Assembly (NCBI RefSeq): GCF_004348685.1
Contig: NZ_SMKO01000009.1
Span: 55,024-119,023, forward strand
DNA length: 64,000 bases
From: Nonomuraea deserti
Lineage (GTDB): Bacteria > Actinomycetota > Actinomycetes > Streptosporangiales > Streptosporangiaceae
Direction of reading: 5' to 3'
A program made the translations under genes and the position numbers. Shown piece after piece: positions 1-8,252 of this stretch (position 1 is the stretch's first letter; every line of letters begins with the position of its first letter). Below the pieces are notes generated by a model that was not told the origin of the DNA, did not search any database, and saw nothing but the letters and a program-made list of their open reading frames with translations.

Positions 1-1035
1 AGGTTCAGCCGCGACCCCGCCGACTACCTGCCCGTCGTGTACACCCGGTACGAGGGCATCGAGCTGATGAACTACTCCCCGTTCATCTACGCCCACGGCA
101 GGACCAACGTCGCGATCACCGGCGACGGCGTCATCGACGGTCAGGCCGACGCCGAGCACTGGTGGGACTGGTCGAGCGACCCGCCCCCCACGGAGGGTCC
201 GGACAAGAAGCTGCTCGCGAGCATGGCCGAGGAGGGCGTGCCGGTCGCGGAGCGGGTGTTCGGCGAGGGCCACCACCTGCGGCCGAACCTGATCCAGCTC
301 TACCGGTGCCGCAACGTGCTCATCGAGGGCGTCACCGTCAAGGACTCCCCCATGTGGAACATCCACCCGGTCCTGTGCACGAACGTGACAGTCCGCGGGG
401 TCACCGTGGACAGCCCGCACGGCCCGAACAACGACGGCTGCGACCCCGAGTCCTGCGTGGACGTGCTCATCGAGCGGTGCGAGTTCAACACGGGCGACGA
501 CTGCGTGGCGATCAAGGCGGGCAAGAACGCCGACGGCCGCCGGGTGAACGCGCCGTCCACGAACGTGCTCGTGGACTCGTGCGTGATGCGCGACGGCAAC
601 GGCGGGGTGACCATCGGCAGCGAGACCACCGGCGGCGTGAGCTGGGTGTTCGCGTGGAACTGCACGATGAGCAGCGCGCGCCTGGAGCGGGCGGTGCGCG
701 TCAAGACCAACCCCGAGCGCGGCGGGTACGTCAGGGACGTCTACTTCAGGGACATCACCGTGGGGCAGGCGGCCGACGCGGTCATCGAGGTGGCGCTCAA
801 CTACGAGAACAAGCACACCGGCCCCTACTTTCCCGACGTCGGGCGGATCGACATCCGGCGGCTGCGGGCCGGGCGGGCGCCCAGGGCGTTCTCCCTCATC
901 GGCAACCCGGGCAACCCGATCAGGGGCATGCGGGTGACGAACAGCGTGTTCGAGGAGATGGCGGAGGACGACGTGGTGACCGACGTGAGGGGCCTGGTGC
1001 TGCGCAACGTATGGGTCAACGGCCGGCGCGTCTAG
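1..1035 (+). CDS. GH28 polygalacturonase-like glycoside hydrolase, 3' part
   Basis: The reading frame is open from the first base of the window, so the start lies upstream and about 344 residues are present. It is a right-handed beta-helix glycoside hydrolase of family 28 (pectin or rhamnogalacturonan type hydrolases). The catalytic motifs are in order: NND at 427-435, GDD at 493-501, the GxG motif at 595-603 and RVK at 697-705. In classical polygalacturonases these are NTD, DD, GHG and RIK; here the histidine of GHG is replaced by asparagine (GNG), seen in some divergent GH28 subgroups, so the exact substrate is open. The frame is followed by a strong hairpin terminator. Confidence 0.85.
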   Translation, partial: RFSRDPADYLPVVYTRYEGIELMNYSPFIYAHGRTNVAITGDGVIDGQADAEHWWDWSSDPPPTEGPDKKLLASMAEEGVPVAERVFGEGHHLRPNLIQLYRCRNVLIEGVTVKDSPMWNIHPVLCTNVTVRGVTVDSPHGPNNDGCDPESCVDVLIERCEFNTGDDCVAIKAGKNADGRRVNAPSTNVLVDSCVMRDGNGGVTIGSETTGGVSWVFAWNCTMSSARLERAVRVKTNPERGGYVRDVYFRDITVGQAADAVIEVALNYENKHTGPYFPDVGRIDIRRLRAGRAPRAFSLIGNPGNPIRGMRVTNSVFEEMAEDDVVTDVRGLVLRNVWVNGRRV

Positions 1036-1039
1036 CGAC

Positions 1040-1073
1040 GGGCCTCATGGGCGGGGTGCCGCCCATGAGGCCC
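1040..1073. terminator. Strong hairpin terminator after the GH28 gene
   Basis: A 15-bp perfect stem (1040-1054 with 1059-1073) closes on the 4-nt loop ggtg, five bases after the GH28 stop codon. There is no T tract, as is common in high-GC actinobacterial terminators. The stem overlaps the last codons of the convergent gene on the minus strand. Confidence 0.8.
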
Positions 1074-1776
1074 GCGGCCCGGCGATCCGGGCGGAGCCCG
1101 TCCCGAGGCCGGGCCCGGCGGCGGGCGGGGCTCCGAGCCCGGTGGAGGGACCGGTGGAGGGGCCCGTGGACAGGCCCGTGGAGGGGCCGCGGCCGAGGAG
1201 CAGCACGCCGAGCCAGATGAGCGCCATGCCCACCGCCACCAGCGCCGAGTCGCGGCCCGTCTGGAACGTCGCCACCGCCATCACGGCCACCCCGACGACG
1301 GTGACGCCGGCGCCGACGGGGGTGACCCGGCGCAGCGCGGCCAGGATGACGGCCAGTGCCACGAGGGCGGCGAAGAACAGCTGCGCCCCCGCCGAGTAGA
1401 CCAGCACCTCAACCCCCGGATAGCCTTTCACCTGCTCGAAGACCGCCCGCATGGCCGCTTCGTCGGCGGCGTTGAAGCCGGCGTACAGGTCGATGGCCAG
1501 CTGGACGACGTTGGCGGCGACACCGAGCAGGGCCGCCGCCACGGCCACGTCCACCGCCGCGCGCCGTCCGCCCGTCACGGGCCCGGCCACGCCGCGCAGG
1601 GCCAGCGTCATGACGCCGAACATCGCGAAGCCGGCCAGCCAGACCACGTGAGCGGCCGTCCACCAGGGGCCTGGCACGAGGTCGCCGTCGATGGGACGCA
1701 TGAGGAGCCAGCCGCCGAGCAGCGCGGCCGGCCCGGCGGTGAAGGACGCCTGGGCCAGGCGGTTCGCAGGGTTCAT
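1045..1776 (-). CDS. Hypothetical membrane protein, about six TM segments
   Basis: I do not recognise a family. From ATG 1776 (MNPANRLAQ) it has 243 residues; an in-frame ATG at 1812 would add twelve residues that look non-conserved. There are five or six hydrophobic stretches, including WWTAAHVVWLAGFAMFG and VLVYSAGAQLFFAALVALAV, so it is a polytopic inner-membrane protein. The last 50 residues are low complexity, with short repeats of the type STGP followed by Ala, Gly and Pro. The end of the frame runs through the GH28 terminator hairpin, so the true C-terminus may be shorter or the tail may simply be unselected read-through sequence. Confidence 0.55.
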   Translation of the reverse strand: MNPANRLAQASFTAGPAALLGGWLLMRPIDGDLVPGPWWTAAHVVWLAGFAMFGVMTLALRGVAGPVTGGRRAAVDVAVAAALLGVAANVVQLAIDLYAGFNAADEAAMRAVFEQVKGYPGVEVLVYSAGAQLFFAALVALAVILAALRRVTPVGAGVTVVGVAVMAVATFQTGRDSALVAVGMALIWLGVLLLGRGPSTGLSTGPSTGPSTGLGAPPAAGPGLGTGSARIAGPRASWAAPRP

Positions 1777-1858
1777 GGGATCACGATGCCCCTTCGCGCC
1801 TGGCCGGCCCATCGGTGATCGTCCCTGATTTCACCCTGGCCCGTCCTCAGGGGCGGCG

Positions 1859-2868
1859 TCAGGTGAAGTAGCGCAGCCAGACGTACAGCCAGGCCATCGC
1901 CGTGCTGAGGACGGTGACGACGATGCCGTACCGGGTGAACTGCCAGAAGCTGATCTTGTGTCCGGTGCGGGCCGCGATGCCGATGGCGACCACGTTGGCG
2001 CTGGCGGCGACCGCGGTGCCGTTGCCGCCGAAGTCGGCGCCCAGGGCGAACGCCCACCACAGGGCCTGGCCGGTCTGCGGGTCGGGCACCTGCGCGACGA
2101 CGCCCTCCACGATGGGGGCCATCGTGGCGACGTACGGGATGTTGTCGAAGAACGCGCCCAGCGCGCTGGAGCCGAACAGCAGCGAGGTGGCGGCGAGGAA
2201 GTAGTTGTCGCCCAGCACGTCCACGGCCCAGGTGCCGATCGCCTCGATCACGCCGGTGTGGACCAGGCCCGCGACCATGACGAACAGTCCCATGAAGAAC
2301 ACCAGCGTGGGCCACTCGACCTCGCTCAGCACGTCGTGCACGTTCGAGCGGGACACCAGCAGCATCACCCCGGCGCCCACCAGGGCGACGATCGACGGAT
2401 CGACGTGCACCACGGCGTGCAGCCCGAACGCGACGACGACGGCGGCCAGCACCGCCAGGCACCGGGCGAGCAGCCGCGGGTCGGTGATGGCCCGCCGCTC
2501 CTGGAGCGCCATCACCGCGGCGACGTGCTCCTCGTTGTACTGGAACGAGTTGCGGAACAGCACCCGGGTGAACAACACGAACACCACGAAGACGATCACC
2601 ACGATGGGCGCCATGTGCATGACGAAGTCGTTGAAGGTCAGGCCGGCGCGGCTGCCGATGATGATGTTGGGCGGGTCGCCTATGAGCGTCGCCGCGCCGC
2701 CGATGTTGGAGGCGAGGACCTCGGCGATGAGGTACGGCTGCGCGGGAATGTGCAGCCGGTTGCACACGACCACGGTGACCGGCGCGACCAGCATGATCGT
2801 GGTGATGTTGTCCAGGAAGGGCGAGGCCACCGCGGTGATGATCATCAGCATGACCATCAGGCGGCGCC
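1859..2868 (-). pseudogene. 5'-truncated ArsB/NhaD-family ion permease
   Basis: The remaining 335 or so codons encode an ArsB/NhaD (SLC13-like) permease: RLMVMLMIITAVASPFLDN, the DNITTIMLVAPVT helix, a GDPPNIIIG loop, a second ALGAFFDNIPYVATM repeat, and the usual C-terminus. Family members have about 430 residues; the first 100 or so, containing the first membrane helices, are missing. Upstream of RRLMVML the frame runs into sequence that encodes, on the other strand, the tail of a histidine kinase (positions 2860-2955). No credible start or ribosome binding site is present, so I read this as a gene decapitated by a deletion, or as an assembly collapse. Confidence 0.75.
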
Positions 2869-2955
2869 CGGCTGGACATCGACTCCCCGCCAGGCGAGGG
2901 CACGTGCGTGAGCCTGGTCGTCCCGGACATCGCGAATCGGAGCCTCCACCCGTGA
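2860..2955 (+). pseudogene. C-terminal remnant of a sensor histidine kinase
   Basis: In the frame ending at TGA 2953-2955 the sequence encodes GGARLDIDSPPGEGT followed by CVSLVVPDIANRSLHP. This is the characteristic end of a histidine kinase ATPase domain (G-box region ending in an S-PGEGT-V-P strand). The same frame has a stop at 2851 and upstream sequence belongs to the opposite-strand permease, so only about 30 codons remain. The stop overlaps the GTG of the response regulator (GTGA), the arrangement expected for an intact kinase-regulator operon. Confidence 0.7.
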
Positions 2956-3602
2956 ACAAGACCCGTATCCTGCTGGCCGACGACCACTCCCTGGTCCGTC
3001 AGGGGTTGCGGCTGATCCTCAACGCCGAGCCCGACCTGGAGGTGGTCGCCGAGGCGGCCGACGGCGCCGAAGCCGTCGCCGCGGCCTCGGACGACGCGGT
3101 CGACCTGGCCATCCTCGACATCGCGATGCCGCGTATGACGGGCCTGCAGGCGGCCCGCGAGATCTCCAGGCGCGCGCCCGGCATCCGCATCCTGATCCTC
3201 TCGATGTACGACAACGAGCAGTACTTCTTCGAGGCGCTCAAGGTCGGCGCCTCGGGCTACGTGCTCAAGTCGGCCGCCGACCAGGACCTCCTGGAGGCCT
3301 GCCGGGCCACGATGCGCGGCGAGCCGTTCCTCTACCCCGGCGCGGTCACCGCGCTGATCCGCGACTACCTGCAGCGTGACCGCGAGGGCGAGCGCATGCC
3401 CGAGAGCATCCTGACGCCCAGGGAGGAGGAGATCGTCAAGCTGATCGCCGAGGGCAACTCGGCGAAGGACATCGCCGAGACGCTGGTCATCAGCGTGAAG
3501 ACCGTCGACCGGCACCGCGCGAACATCCTGCAGAAGCTCGGCATGCGCGACCGGCTCGAACTGACCCGCTACGCCATCAGGTCCGGCCTGGTCGAGCCGT
3601 GA
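2952..3602 (+). CDS. NarL/FixJ-family response regulator, orphaned from its kinase
   Basis: This 216-residue protein starts at GTG 2952, overlapping the stop of the kinase remnant. The receiver domain (residues 1-120) shows the acidic pair in LLADDHSLVR, the phosphoacceptor Asp in LAILDIAMPRMTG and the conserved Lys in YVLKSAA. The C-terminal LuxR/GerE helix-turn-helix (about 150-215) has LTPREEEIVKLIAEG and VKTVDRHRANILQKL. It should be a DNA-binding transcription factor activated by phosphorylation, but its cognate kinase has been reduced to about 30 codons, so it is either inactive, phosphorylated by another kinase, or the locus is misassembled. Confidence 0.9.
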   Translation: MNKTRILLADDHSLVRQGLRLILNAEPDLEVVAEAADGAEAVAAASDDAVDLAILDIAMPRMTGLQAAREISRRAPGIRILILSMYDNEQYFFEALKVGASGYVLKSAADQDLLEACRATMRGEPFLYPGAVTALIRDYLQRDREGERMPESILTPREEEIVKLIAEGNSAKDIAETLVISVKTVDRHRANILQKLGMRDRLELTRYAIRSGLVEP

Positions 3603-3627
3603 CCCCCGCCCGTGCGGGCGGAGGTCA
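3600..3627. terminator. Hairpin terminator after the response regulator
   Basis: A 12-bp stem with one mismatch (TGACCCCCGCCC with GGGCGGAGGTCA, loop gtgc) begins inside the stop codon of the response regulator. It sits in the convergent gap before the oxidoreductase and could serve the plus strand. Confidence 0.65.
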
Positions 3628-3680
3628 CGGCCCAGCGCGGAGTGGCGGCTCCGGGCGGGAGGCGAGACGTCAGGAGCCGG

Positions 3681-4787
3681 TCAGGCCCCTGGGGCGTCGA
3701 AGAGCGCGTTGGACCGCTCGACCAGCATGGTGCGCCCCTTGATCTCGGAGGCCGTCTCGGGGCCGACGATGCCGTCCTGCCCGGGCAGCTGCCCGGCGCC
3801 GCCCTCGGGCCCGAGCGGGACGAGGATCACGGTCGGCTGCTTCTCGTAGGCGGCCGCCTCACCCTCACCGGTGATCGCCGTACGGAGGTTCGCCGCGAGG
3901 AGTTCGCCCTGGGCGCCGGCGAATGCGGCCATGTCGCGGTCGGCGTCGGAGATGTCGCCGATCGCGAAGACCCGTTCGTGGCCCTGGACGCGCAGGTGCT
4001 CGTCCACCCGCACATATCCGCGCTCGTCACGGGCGAGCGCGAGTGAGCCGCGCAGGTAGTCCGTGCGCGGCGTCGCGCCGAAGCAGCGGAACCAGATGTC
4101 GGCGGTCATCTTCTCCCCCGCCTCCGTGGCGATCGCGACGGGCGCGGCGGTGGCGGGGGGCGCACCCGGGAGCTCGCGGAGCTTGCTGCCGAGCTTGAGC
4201 TCGATGCCTAGCGCGTCCAGCTGCCTGCGCAGCTCGTCGCGGAGCTCCTGGCCGAACGGGCCCGGCAGGATGTCGGGCGCCGCGTCGGCGAGGGTCACGT
4301 GCTTGCGGGGGAAGAACGCCTTGATCTCACCGGCGAGTTCGAGGCCGGCGGGGCCGGCGCCGATCAGCAGCACGCGCTCGGCGCTCCGCAGGGCCTCGTG
4401 CGCGTCCCGCACCCGGGCCTTGGCCGTCTCCGTGTCGGGCTCGTCCATCTTGGCGGGGAACGGGTAGGCCGTGCCCGTCGCGAGGACCAGGTAGTCGGGC
4501 TCAAGGGTGCGGCCCGAGGCGAGCGTCACCCGGCGGCCGTCCGCCGCCACGGCGCGATCACGCAGGTATCGCCCGTGGACCAGCAGGCGGCTGTAGGGCA
4601 GGAAGATCTGGTCCAGCCACTGCGGCTCGACCAGCGCCCGCCATGACGCGACGTTGTGCACGAACGACTCCGACGGGTCCACCAGGGATACGTCGGCCAC
4701 GTCGTCGAGCAGCTTGGCCACCTTGTGGCCGCCGTAACCACCGCCGAGGACCACGACGCTCGGGCGCGTGACGGCACTCTCCACCAT
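3681..4787 (-). CDS. FAD-dependent pyridine nucleotide-disulfide oxidoreductase (NDH-2/AIF-like)
   Basis: The 368-residue protein has the N-terminal FAD Rossmann motif VVVLGGGYGGHKVA (residues 11-24), the NAD(P)H-binding motif VLLIGAGPAGLELAGE (about 140-155) and the third flavin motif RVFAIGDISD (about 268-277). This is the architecture of the type II NADH dehydrogenase / apoptosis-inducing-factor-like family; no redox-active CxxC pair is seen. It probably oxidises NAD(P)H and passes electrons to a quinone or other acceptor. The start at ATG 4787 has a clear AAGGAG six bases upstream. It is divergently transcribed from an HxlR regulator, which probably controls it. Confidence 0.85.
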   Translation of the reverse strand: MVESAVTRPSVVVLGGGYGGHKVAKLLDDVADVSLVDPSESFVHNVASWRALVEPQWLDQIFLPYSRLLVHGRYLRDRAVAADGRRVTLASGRTLEPDYLVLATGTAYPFPAKMDEPDTETAKARVRDAHEALRSAERVLLIGAGPAGLELAGEIKAFFPRKHVTLADAAPDILPGPFGQELRDELRRQLDALGIELKLGSKLRELPGAPPATAAPVAIATEAGEKMTADIWFRCFGATPRTDYLRGSLALARDERGYVRVDEHLRVQGHERVFAIGDISDADRDMAAFAGAQGELLAANLRTAITGEGEAAAYEKQPTVILVPLGPEGGAGQLPGQDGIVGPETASEIKGRTMLVERSNALFDAPGA

Positions 4788-4798
4788 GACATCTCCTT

Positions 4799-4842
4799 GC
4801 TAGGAATCGAAGTGTGGCTACATTATTCATACTCGCTAGGAA
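4799..4842. promoter_or_regulatory. Direct-repeat operator candidate between oxidoreductase and hxlR genes
   Basis: The octamer GCTAGGAA occurs at 4799-4806 and again at 4835-4842, 36 bp apart start to start, on the same DNA face if B-form. The stretch between them is unusually AT-rich for this genome. HxlR proteins bind as dimers to such divergent intergenic regions; the assignment to this regulator is inferred from position only. Confidence 0.4.
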
Positions 4843-4877
4843 AATCAAAGCGGCACGGGATGCGCTAGTTTGGAGGC

Positions 4878-5228
4878 ATGGCGACGGCATCTCCGCATGA
4901 CATGCACGAGTGCGTCCGCAGCGACGCCGCGCTGACCCGCGCGTTCCGGATCCTGGGCAAGCGCTGGAGCGCCGTCGTGCTCGGGAGCCTGCGCAGCGGC
5001 CCCGCCGGGTTCCGCGAGCTGTCACGGGCGATCGACGGGCTCAGCGACTCCGTCCTCTCCGACCGGCTGTCCGAGCTGACCAAGGAGGGCCTGATCGCGC
5101 GCACCGTCGACGAGGGCCCGCCCGTCGCGGTCTCCTACGAGCTGACCGAGAGCGGCAAGGCGCTCATGCCCGCCCTGCACCAGATCTCCGAGTGGGCCGA
5201 GGAGCACCTGCTGTCCGAGGGCTGCTAG
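4878..5228 (+). CDS. HxlR-family winged-helix transcriptional regulator
   Basis: This 116-residue protein carries the HxlR domain from about residue 12 to 105: a conserved Cys near the N-terminus (HECVRSD), KRWSAVVLGSLRSGPAGFRE, LSDSVLSDRLSELTKEGLI and the wing YELTESGKAL. The N-terminal Cys suggests a thiol or quinone/electrophile sensing switch, as in redox-responsive HxlR members (YodB/QorR type), which fits the divergent FAD oxidoreductase. A GGAGG lies only one base before ATG, while TAGTTT sits six bases upstream, so the transcript may be leaderless. Confidence 0.88.
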   Translation: MATASPHDMHECVRSDAALTRAFRILGKRWSAVVLGSLRSGPAGFRELSRAIDGLSDSVLSDRLSELTKEGLIARTVDEGPPVAVSYELTESGKALMPALHQISEWAEEHLLSEGC

Positions 5229-5277
5229 CCTCCGCGCGCGGCGGGTACGGTGAGCGGAGAGCCCCCAGGACACCTGC

Positions 5278-5835
5278 GTGAGGAAGTGGTTCGCCGTGCT
5301 CTACCTCTTCGGCTTCGATCGGATCGGCGTGGCCGTCAGCGACATCTACTTCGTCGATCCCAACCCCATGAAAGGCCAGGAGGGAGCCGAGCACGGCGTG
5401 CGCCTGGAGCTGCGCAGGCTGGAGCCGGCCGAGCTGAAGGGGTCGATCTACTCCGCCAGGCCCATCACCATCGACCGGCCGATCTGGCGGGTCGACCTGC
5501 TGGAGTCGGTCGACGGCAGGCCCGGCAGCTTCGACCGCACCCACCACCACCCCGGCACCAGCGGGTGGGAGCCCGGGCAGCGGGTGTTCGACCGGCAGCT
5601 GTCCGCCGACCCGCTGGCGTGGCTGGCCGAACGCCTCGCCGACCTCGAAGACGTCCTCGACCGGGCCGGCGCCGACCGTGACGAGGCGAGCCCCGCCGAC
5701 GTGGCCGGGCTGCGCGAGCGCGCGCCGGAGATCGTGGAGACGGTCGGCCGGATGCTCGACGGCGTGCGCGCCGGCCGGCTCGGCACCCCGCCCGGCGCGG
5801 AACCGGCGACCAGCGTACGCGCCAGCTGGCTGTAG
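5278..5835 (+). CDS. Conserved hypothetical protein, 185 aa
   Basis: I do not recognise a family. The proposed start is GTG 5278 with an AGGA about nine bases upstream; a TACGGT hexamer at 5246-5251 could be its -10 element. The N-terminal part looks like a mixed alpha/beta domain (WRVDLLESVDG, GSFDRTHHHPG, with a HHH triplet), and the C-terminal 70 residues are predicted helical and charged (ADPLAWLAERLADLEDVLDRAG). There is no signal peptide or membrane segment. It is convergent with the RpiR regulator and has no obvious functional partner. Confidence 0.6.
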   Translation: MRKWFAVLYLFGFDRIGVAVSDIYFVDPNPMKGQEGAEHGVRLELRRLEPAELKGSIYSARPITIDRPIWRVDLLESVDGRPGSFDRTHHHPGTSGWEPGQRVFDRQLSADPLAWLAERLADLEDVLDRAGADRDEASPADVAGLRERAPEIVETVGRMLDGVRAGRLGTPPGAEPATSVRASWL

Positions 5836-5854
5836 GAAGGAAGCGCGCGGGCGG

Positions 5855-6739
5855 TCAGGGGTGATCGCCCGCGATGGGGCGGCGGTGCAGGAGGCCGAAC
5901 CTGCCCCACATGGCCTCCGCCGCCTCGATGGAGGCCCCCGTACGCGCCGGGTCGACGGCGGCGAGCTGGGTGACCAGCGCCTGCGCCACCGCCATCCCGG
6001 CCGTCAGCGACGGGAAGAACGCCTCCCCTTCCGCGGGCACCATCACCACCTCCTCGGCCGCCTCCGCCAAGGCGGGGCTGGCGGCGTCCGTCACCGCGAA
6101 CACCCGCACGCCGCGCGAGCGCGCCACGTTCGCCGCCAGCACCGTGCTCTCGTACAGCCGCCAGAAGCTGATCGCCACCAGCACGTCCCCGTGCCCGATG
6201 GCGGCCATGGTGTTGGCCAGCTCCGCGTCGCCCAGGGTCACGGCCGTGACGGCATAGCCCGCCAGCCGGGCGTTGTGCGCGAGCGCCAGCCCGACGGCGG
6301 CGTAGCTGCCGTCGGCGACGATCACCGTGCGGCGGGCGGCGGCGACGGCCTCGGCGATCGTGAGCAGCACACCCTCGTCCATGCGCCGGTTGAGCAGCGC
6401 GAGGCTGTCGAGGTCGCGGCGGAGCGAGCGGGCGCTGGGCGAACCGTTGCCGCTGTGCTCGGCGGCGACCTGACCGGCGCTGAGCGAGGACAGGTAGCGG
6501 GCGCGCAGCTCCTGCTGGAGCGCGGGCCAGCCGGTGAAGCCGAGCGCCTGCGCCGTGCGCGTCACGGTCGCCACGTTGACCCCGGCCAGCTGGGCCAGCT
6601 CGCTGGCCGACCCGAACGACGCCCGGCGTGGCTGCGAGAGCAGGACCTCGAGCACGGCGGCGGCCTTGCCGCGCAGCCCGCGCTCGGGTAGCCGCGAGCG
6701 CAGCCAGTCTTCGAAGCTGTCGGTAGCGCGCTCTTCCAC
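5855..6739 (-). CDS. MurR/RpiR-family transcriptional regulator (HTH plus SIS domain)
   Basis: The 294-residue protein starts at GTG 6739 with GGAGAGG five bases upstream. Residues 20-80 form the HTH_6 (RpiR) domain (FGSASELAQLAGVNVATVTRTAQALGF read in two helices), and residues 120-260 a sugar isomerase (SIS) effector domain (TVIVADGSYAAVG, VLVAISFWRLYEST, VFAVTDAASPALAEAAE). Such regulators sense phosphosugars or related metabolites. It is divergent from the MFS-GAF-amidohydrolase operon, its most likely target. Confidence 0.88.
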   Translation of the reverse strand: MEERATDSFEDWLRSRLPERGLRGKAAAVLEVLLSQPRRASFGSASELAQLAGVNVATVTRTAQALGFTGWPALQQELRARYLSSLSAGQVAAEHSGNGSPSARSLRRDLDSLALLNRRMDEGVLLTIAEAVAAARRTVIVADGSYAAVGLALAHNARLAGYAVTAVTLGDAELANTMAAIGHGDVLVAISFWRLYESTVLAANVARSRGVRVFAVTDAASPALAEAAEEVVMVPAEGEAFFPSLTAGMAVAQALVTQLAAVDPARTGASIEAAEAMWGRFGLLHRRPIAGDHP

Positions 6740-6790
6740 GTGATCCTCTCCTCGCCGGAATCATGCTACGCGCTCGCGCCGACGCCACCA

Positions 6791-6806
6791 TGCAAAGACT
6801 ATTGCA
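6791..6806. promoter_or_regulatory. Inverted-repeat operator candidate for the RpiR regulator
   Basis: TGCAA-agacta-TTGCA lies in the AT-rich divergent region between the RpiR gene and the MFS gene. Its placement suggests an operator controlling both directions; no binding data can be inferred beyond symmetry and position. Confidence 0.35.
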
Positions 6807-6878
6807 ATTTCGACATTTCGCACTATATGTTGCTTCGCGTTCGACCTACTCGGCCACGACCTGGGAGAGGCTTGCCCC

Positions 6879-8252
6879 ATGACCTTGCTGGCCCGCTTGG
6901 ACCGCCTCCCGCTGAGCCGCCCGCACTACCTGCTCCTCCTGATCGGCGGGCTCGGCTACACCTTCGACGGCATGGACAGCGCCGTGGTCGCGTTCCTGCT
7001 GCCGAGCGCGCAGGAGGCCTGGGGACTGTCCAACGGCCAGCTCGGCATCATCGGGTCCGCGACACCGTTCGGGTTCCTCTTCGGCGCGACGGTCGCGGGC
7101 CTGCTCGGCGACCGGATCGGCCGCAAGAAGGTGATGATGTACGCACTCGCCTTCTACGCCGTCTTCTCGGTGGTCGCCGCGTTCGCCCCCACCTATGAGG
7201 TGTTCCTCGGGGCGCGGGTGCTGGCCGGAGCGGGCGCAGGAGCGGAGAGCGCGATCATCGCGCCGTTCCTGTCCGAGTTCGTGCCCGCCAAGCGGCGCGG
7301 GTGGTTCATCGGCGCGCTGGCCGGGTTCTTCTCGTTCGGGTTCGTGATGGCCGCCCTGATCGGGCGGTTCGTCGTGCCGACCATCGACGAGGGCTGGCGG
7401 GTCGCGCAGGTGATCACGGCGGTGCCCATCGTGATGCTGCTGTGGTGGCGGCGCTCGCTGCCCGAGTCGCCGCGCTTCCTGCTCCAGCAGGGCCGTACCG
7501 ACGAGGCCGAGACCGTGGTCGCCGACCTGGAGCGCCGCGTCGAGCACGCCACCGGCCGACCGCTCCCACCGGTGCCCGACGCCGCCACCGCGCCCTCCAC
7601 GGAGACGCCCAAGGTCAACCTCTGGAGCGCGCTCAAGTTCCTGTGGAGCCCGGCCATGGCCCGGCGCACCGGGATCATCTGGCTGGTCTGGTTCGTGATC
7701 ACGTTCTCGTACTACGGGTTCTTCTCCTGGATCCCCACGCTGCTCGTGCAGCGCGGCATCACGGTGACCAAGAGCTTCGAGTTCTCGATCATCATCTACC
7801 TGGCGCAGATTCCCGGCTACTTCTCCGCGGCCTGGCTGTCGGAGCGGCTCGACCGCAAGAACACCATCGCGCTCTACCTCTCCGGCTCGGCCCTCAGCGC
7901 GTTCTGGTTGTCGCAGATGGAGACCCCCGTCACCATCACGCTCGCCGGCGCGGTGCTGTCGTTCTTCCTCAACGGCACGTACGCGGGCGTCTACTCCTAC
8001 ACCCCCGAAGTGTTCCCCACCTGGATCCGGGCCACGGGCACCGGCCTGTCGAGCGCGTTCGGGCGGGTCGGCAGCATCCTCGCCCCGACGATCATCGGTC
8101 TGTCGGCCGCGACCCTCGGCTTCGGCGGCGTGTTCGGCCTGACCACGGCGGTGCTGGCGGCCGGGGTGATCTGCGTGGTCGTGTTCGGGCTGGCCACGGC
8201 CGGCCGGTCCCTGGAAGAACTGACGGAACCCGCCAAGGAGGCGACCCGATGA
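6879..8252 (+). CDS. Major facilitator superfamily transporter, probable organic acid/H+ symporter
   Basis: The 457-residue protein has twelve predicted membrane helices split by a loop at about 215-250. It shows the MFS signature GDRIGRKKVMMY between helices 2 and 3, an intracellular PESPRFLLQQGR motif after helix 6 typical of the sugar/aromatic-acid porter branch, and the repeat in the second half (SERLDRKNTIALY). It resembles metabolite:H+ symporters for aromatic or small organic acids. A GGGAGAGG precedes ATG 6879. It is the first gene of an operon whose next genes overlap by ATGA, so it probably imports the substrate of the amidohydrolase. Confidence 0.88.
   Translation: MTLLARLDRLPLSRPHYLLLLIGGLGYTFDGMDSAVVAFLLPSAQEAWGLSNGQLGIIGSATPFGFLFGATVAGLLGDRIGRKKVMMYALAFYAVFSVVAAFAPTYEVFLGARVLAGAGAGAESAIIAPFLSEFVPAKRRGWFIGALAGFFSFGFVMAALIGRFVVPTIDEGWRVAQVITAVPIVMLLWWRRSLPESPRFLLQQGRTDEAETVVADLERRVEHATGRPLPPVPDAATAPSTETPKVNLWSALKFLWSPAMARRTGIIWLVWFVITFSYYGFFSWIPTLLVQRGITVTKSFEFSIIIYLAQIPGYFSAAWLSERLDRKNTIALYLSGSALSAFWLSQMETPVTITLAGAVLSFFLNGTYAGVYSYTPEVFPTWIRATGTGLSSAFGRVGSILAPTIIGLSAATLGFGGVFGLTTAVLAAGVICVVVFGLATAGRSLEELTEPAKEATR

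Noticed and set aside
1773..3515. A 580-codon minus-strand frame spanning the permease/kinase scar and the response regulator
   Set aside because: It is out of frame with the permease and opposite the response regulator; its composition is that of a shadow frame.
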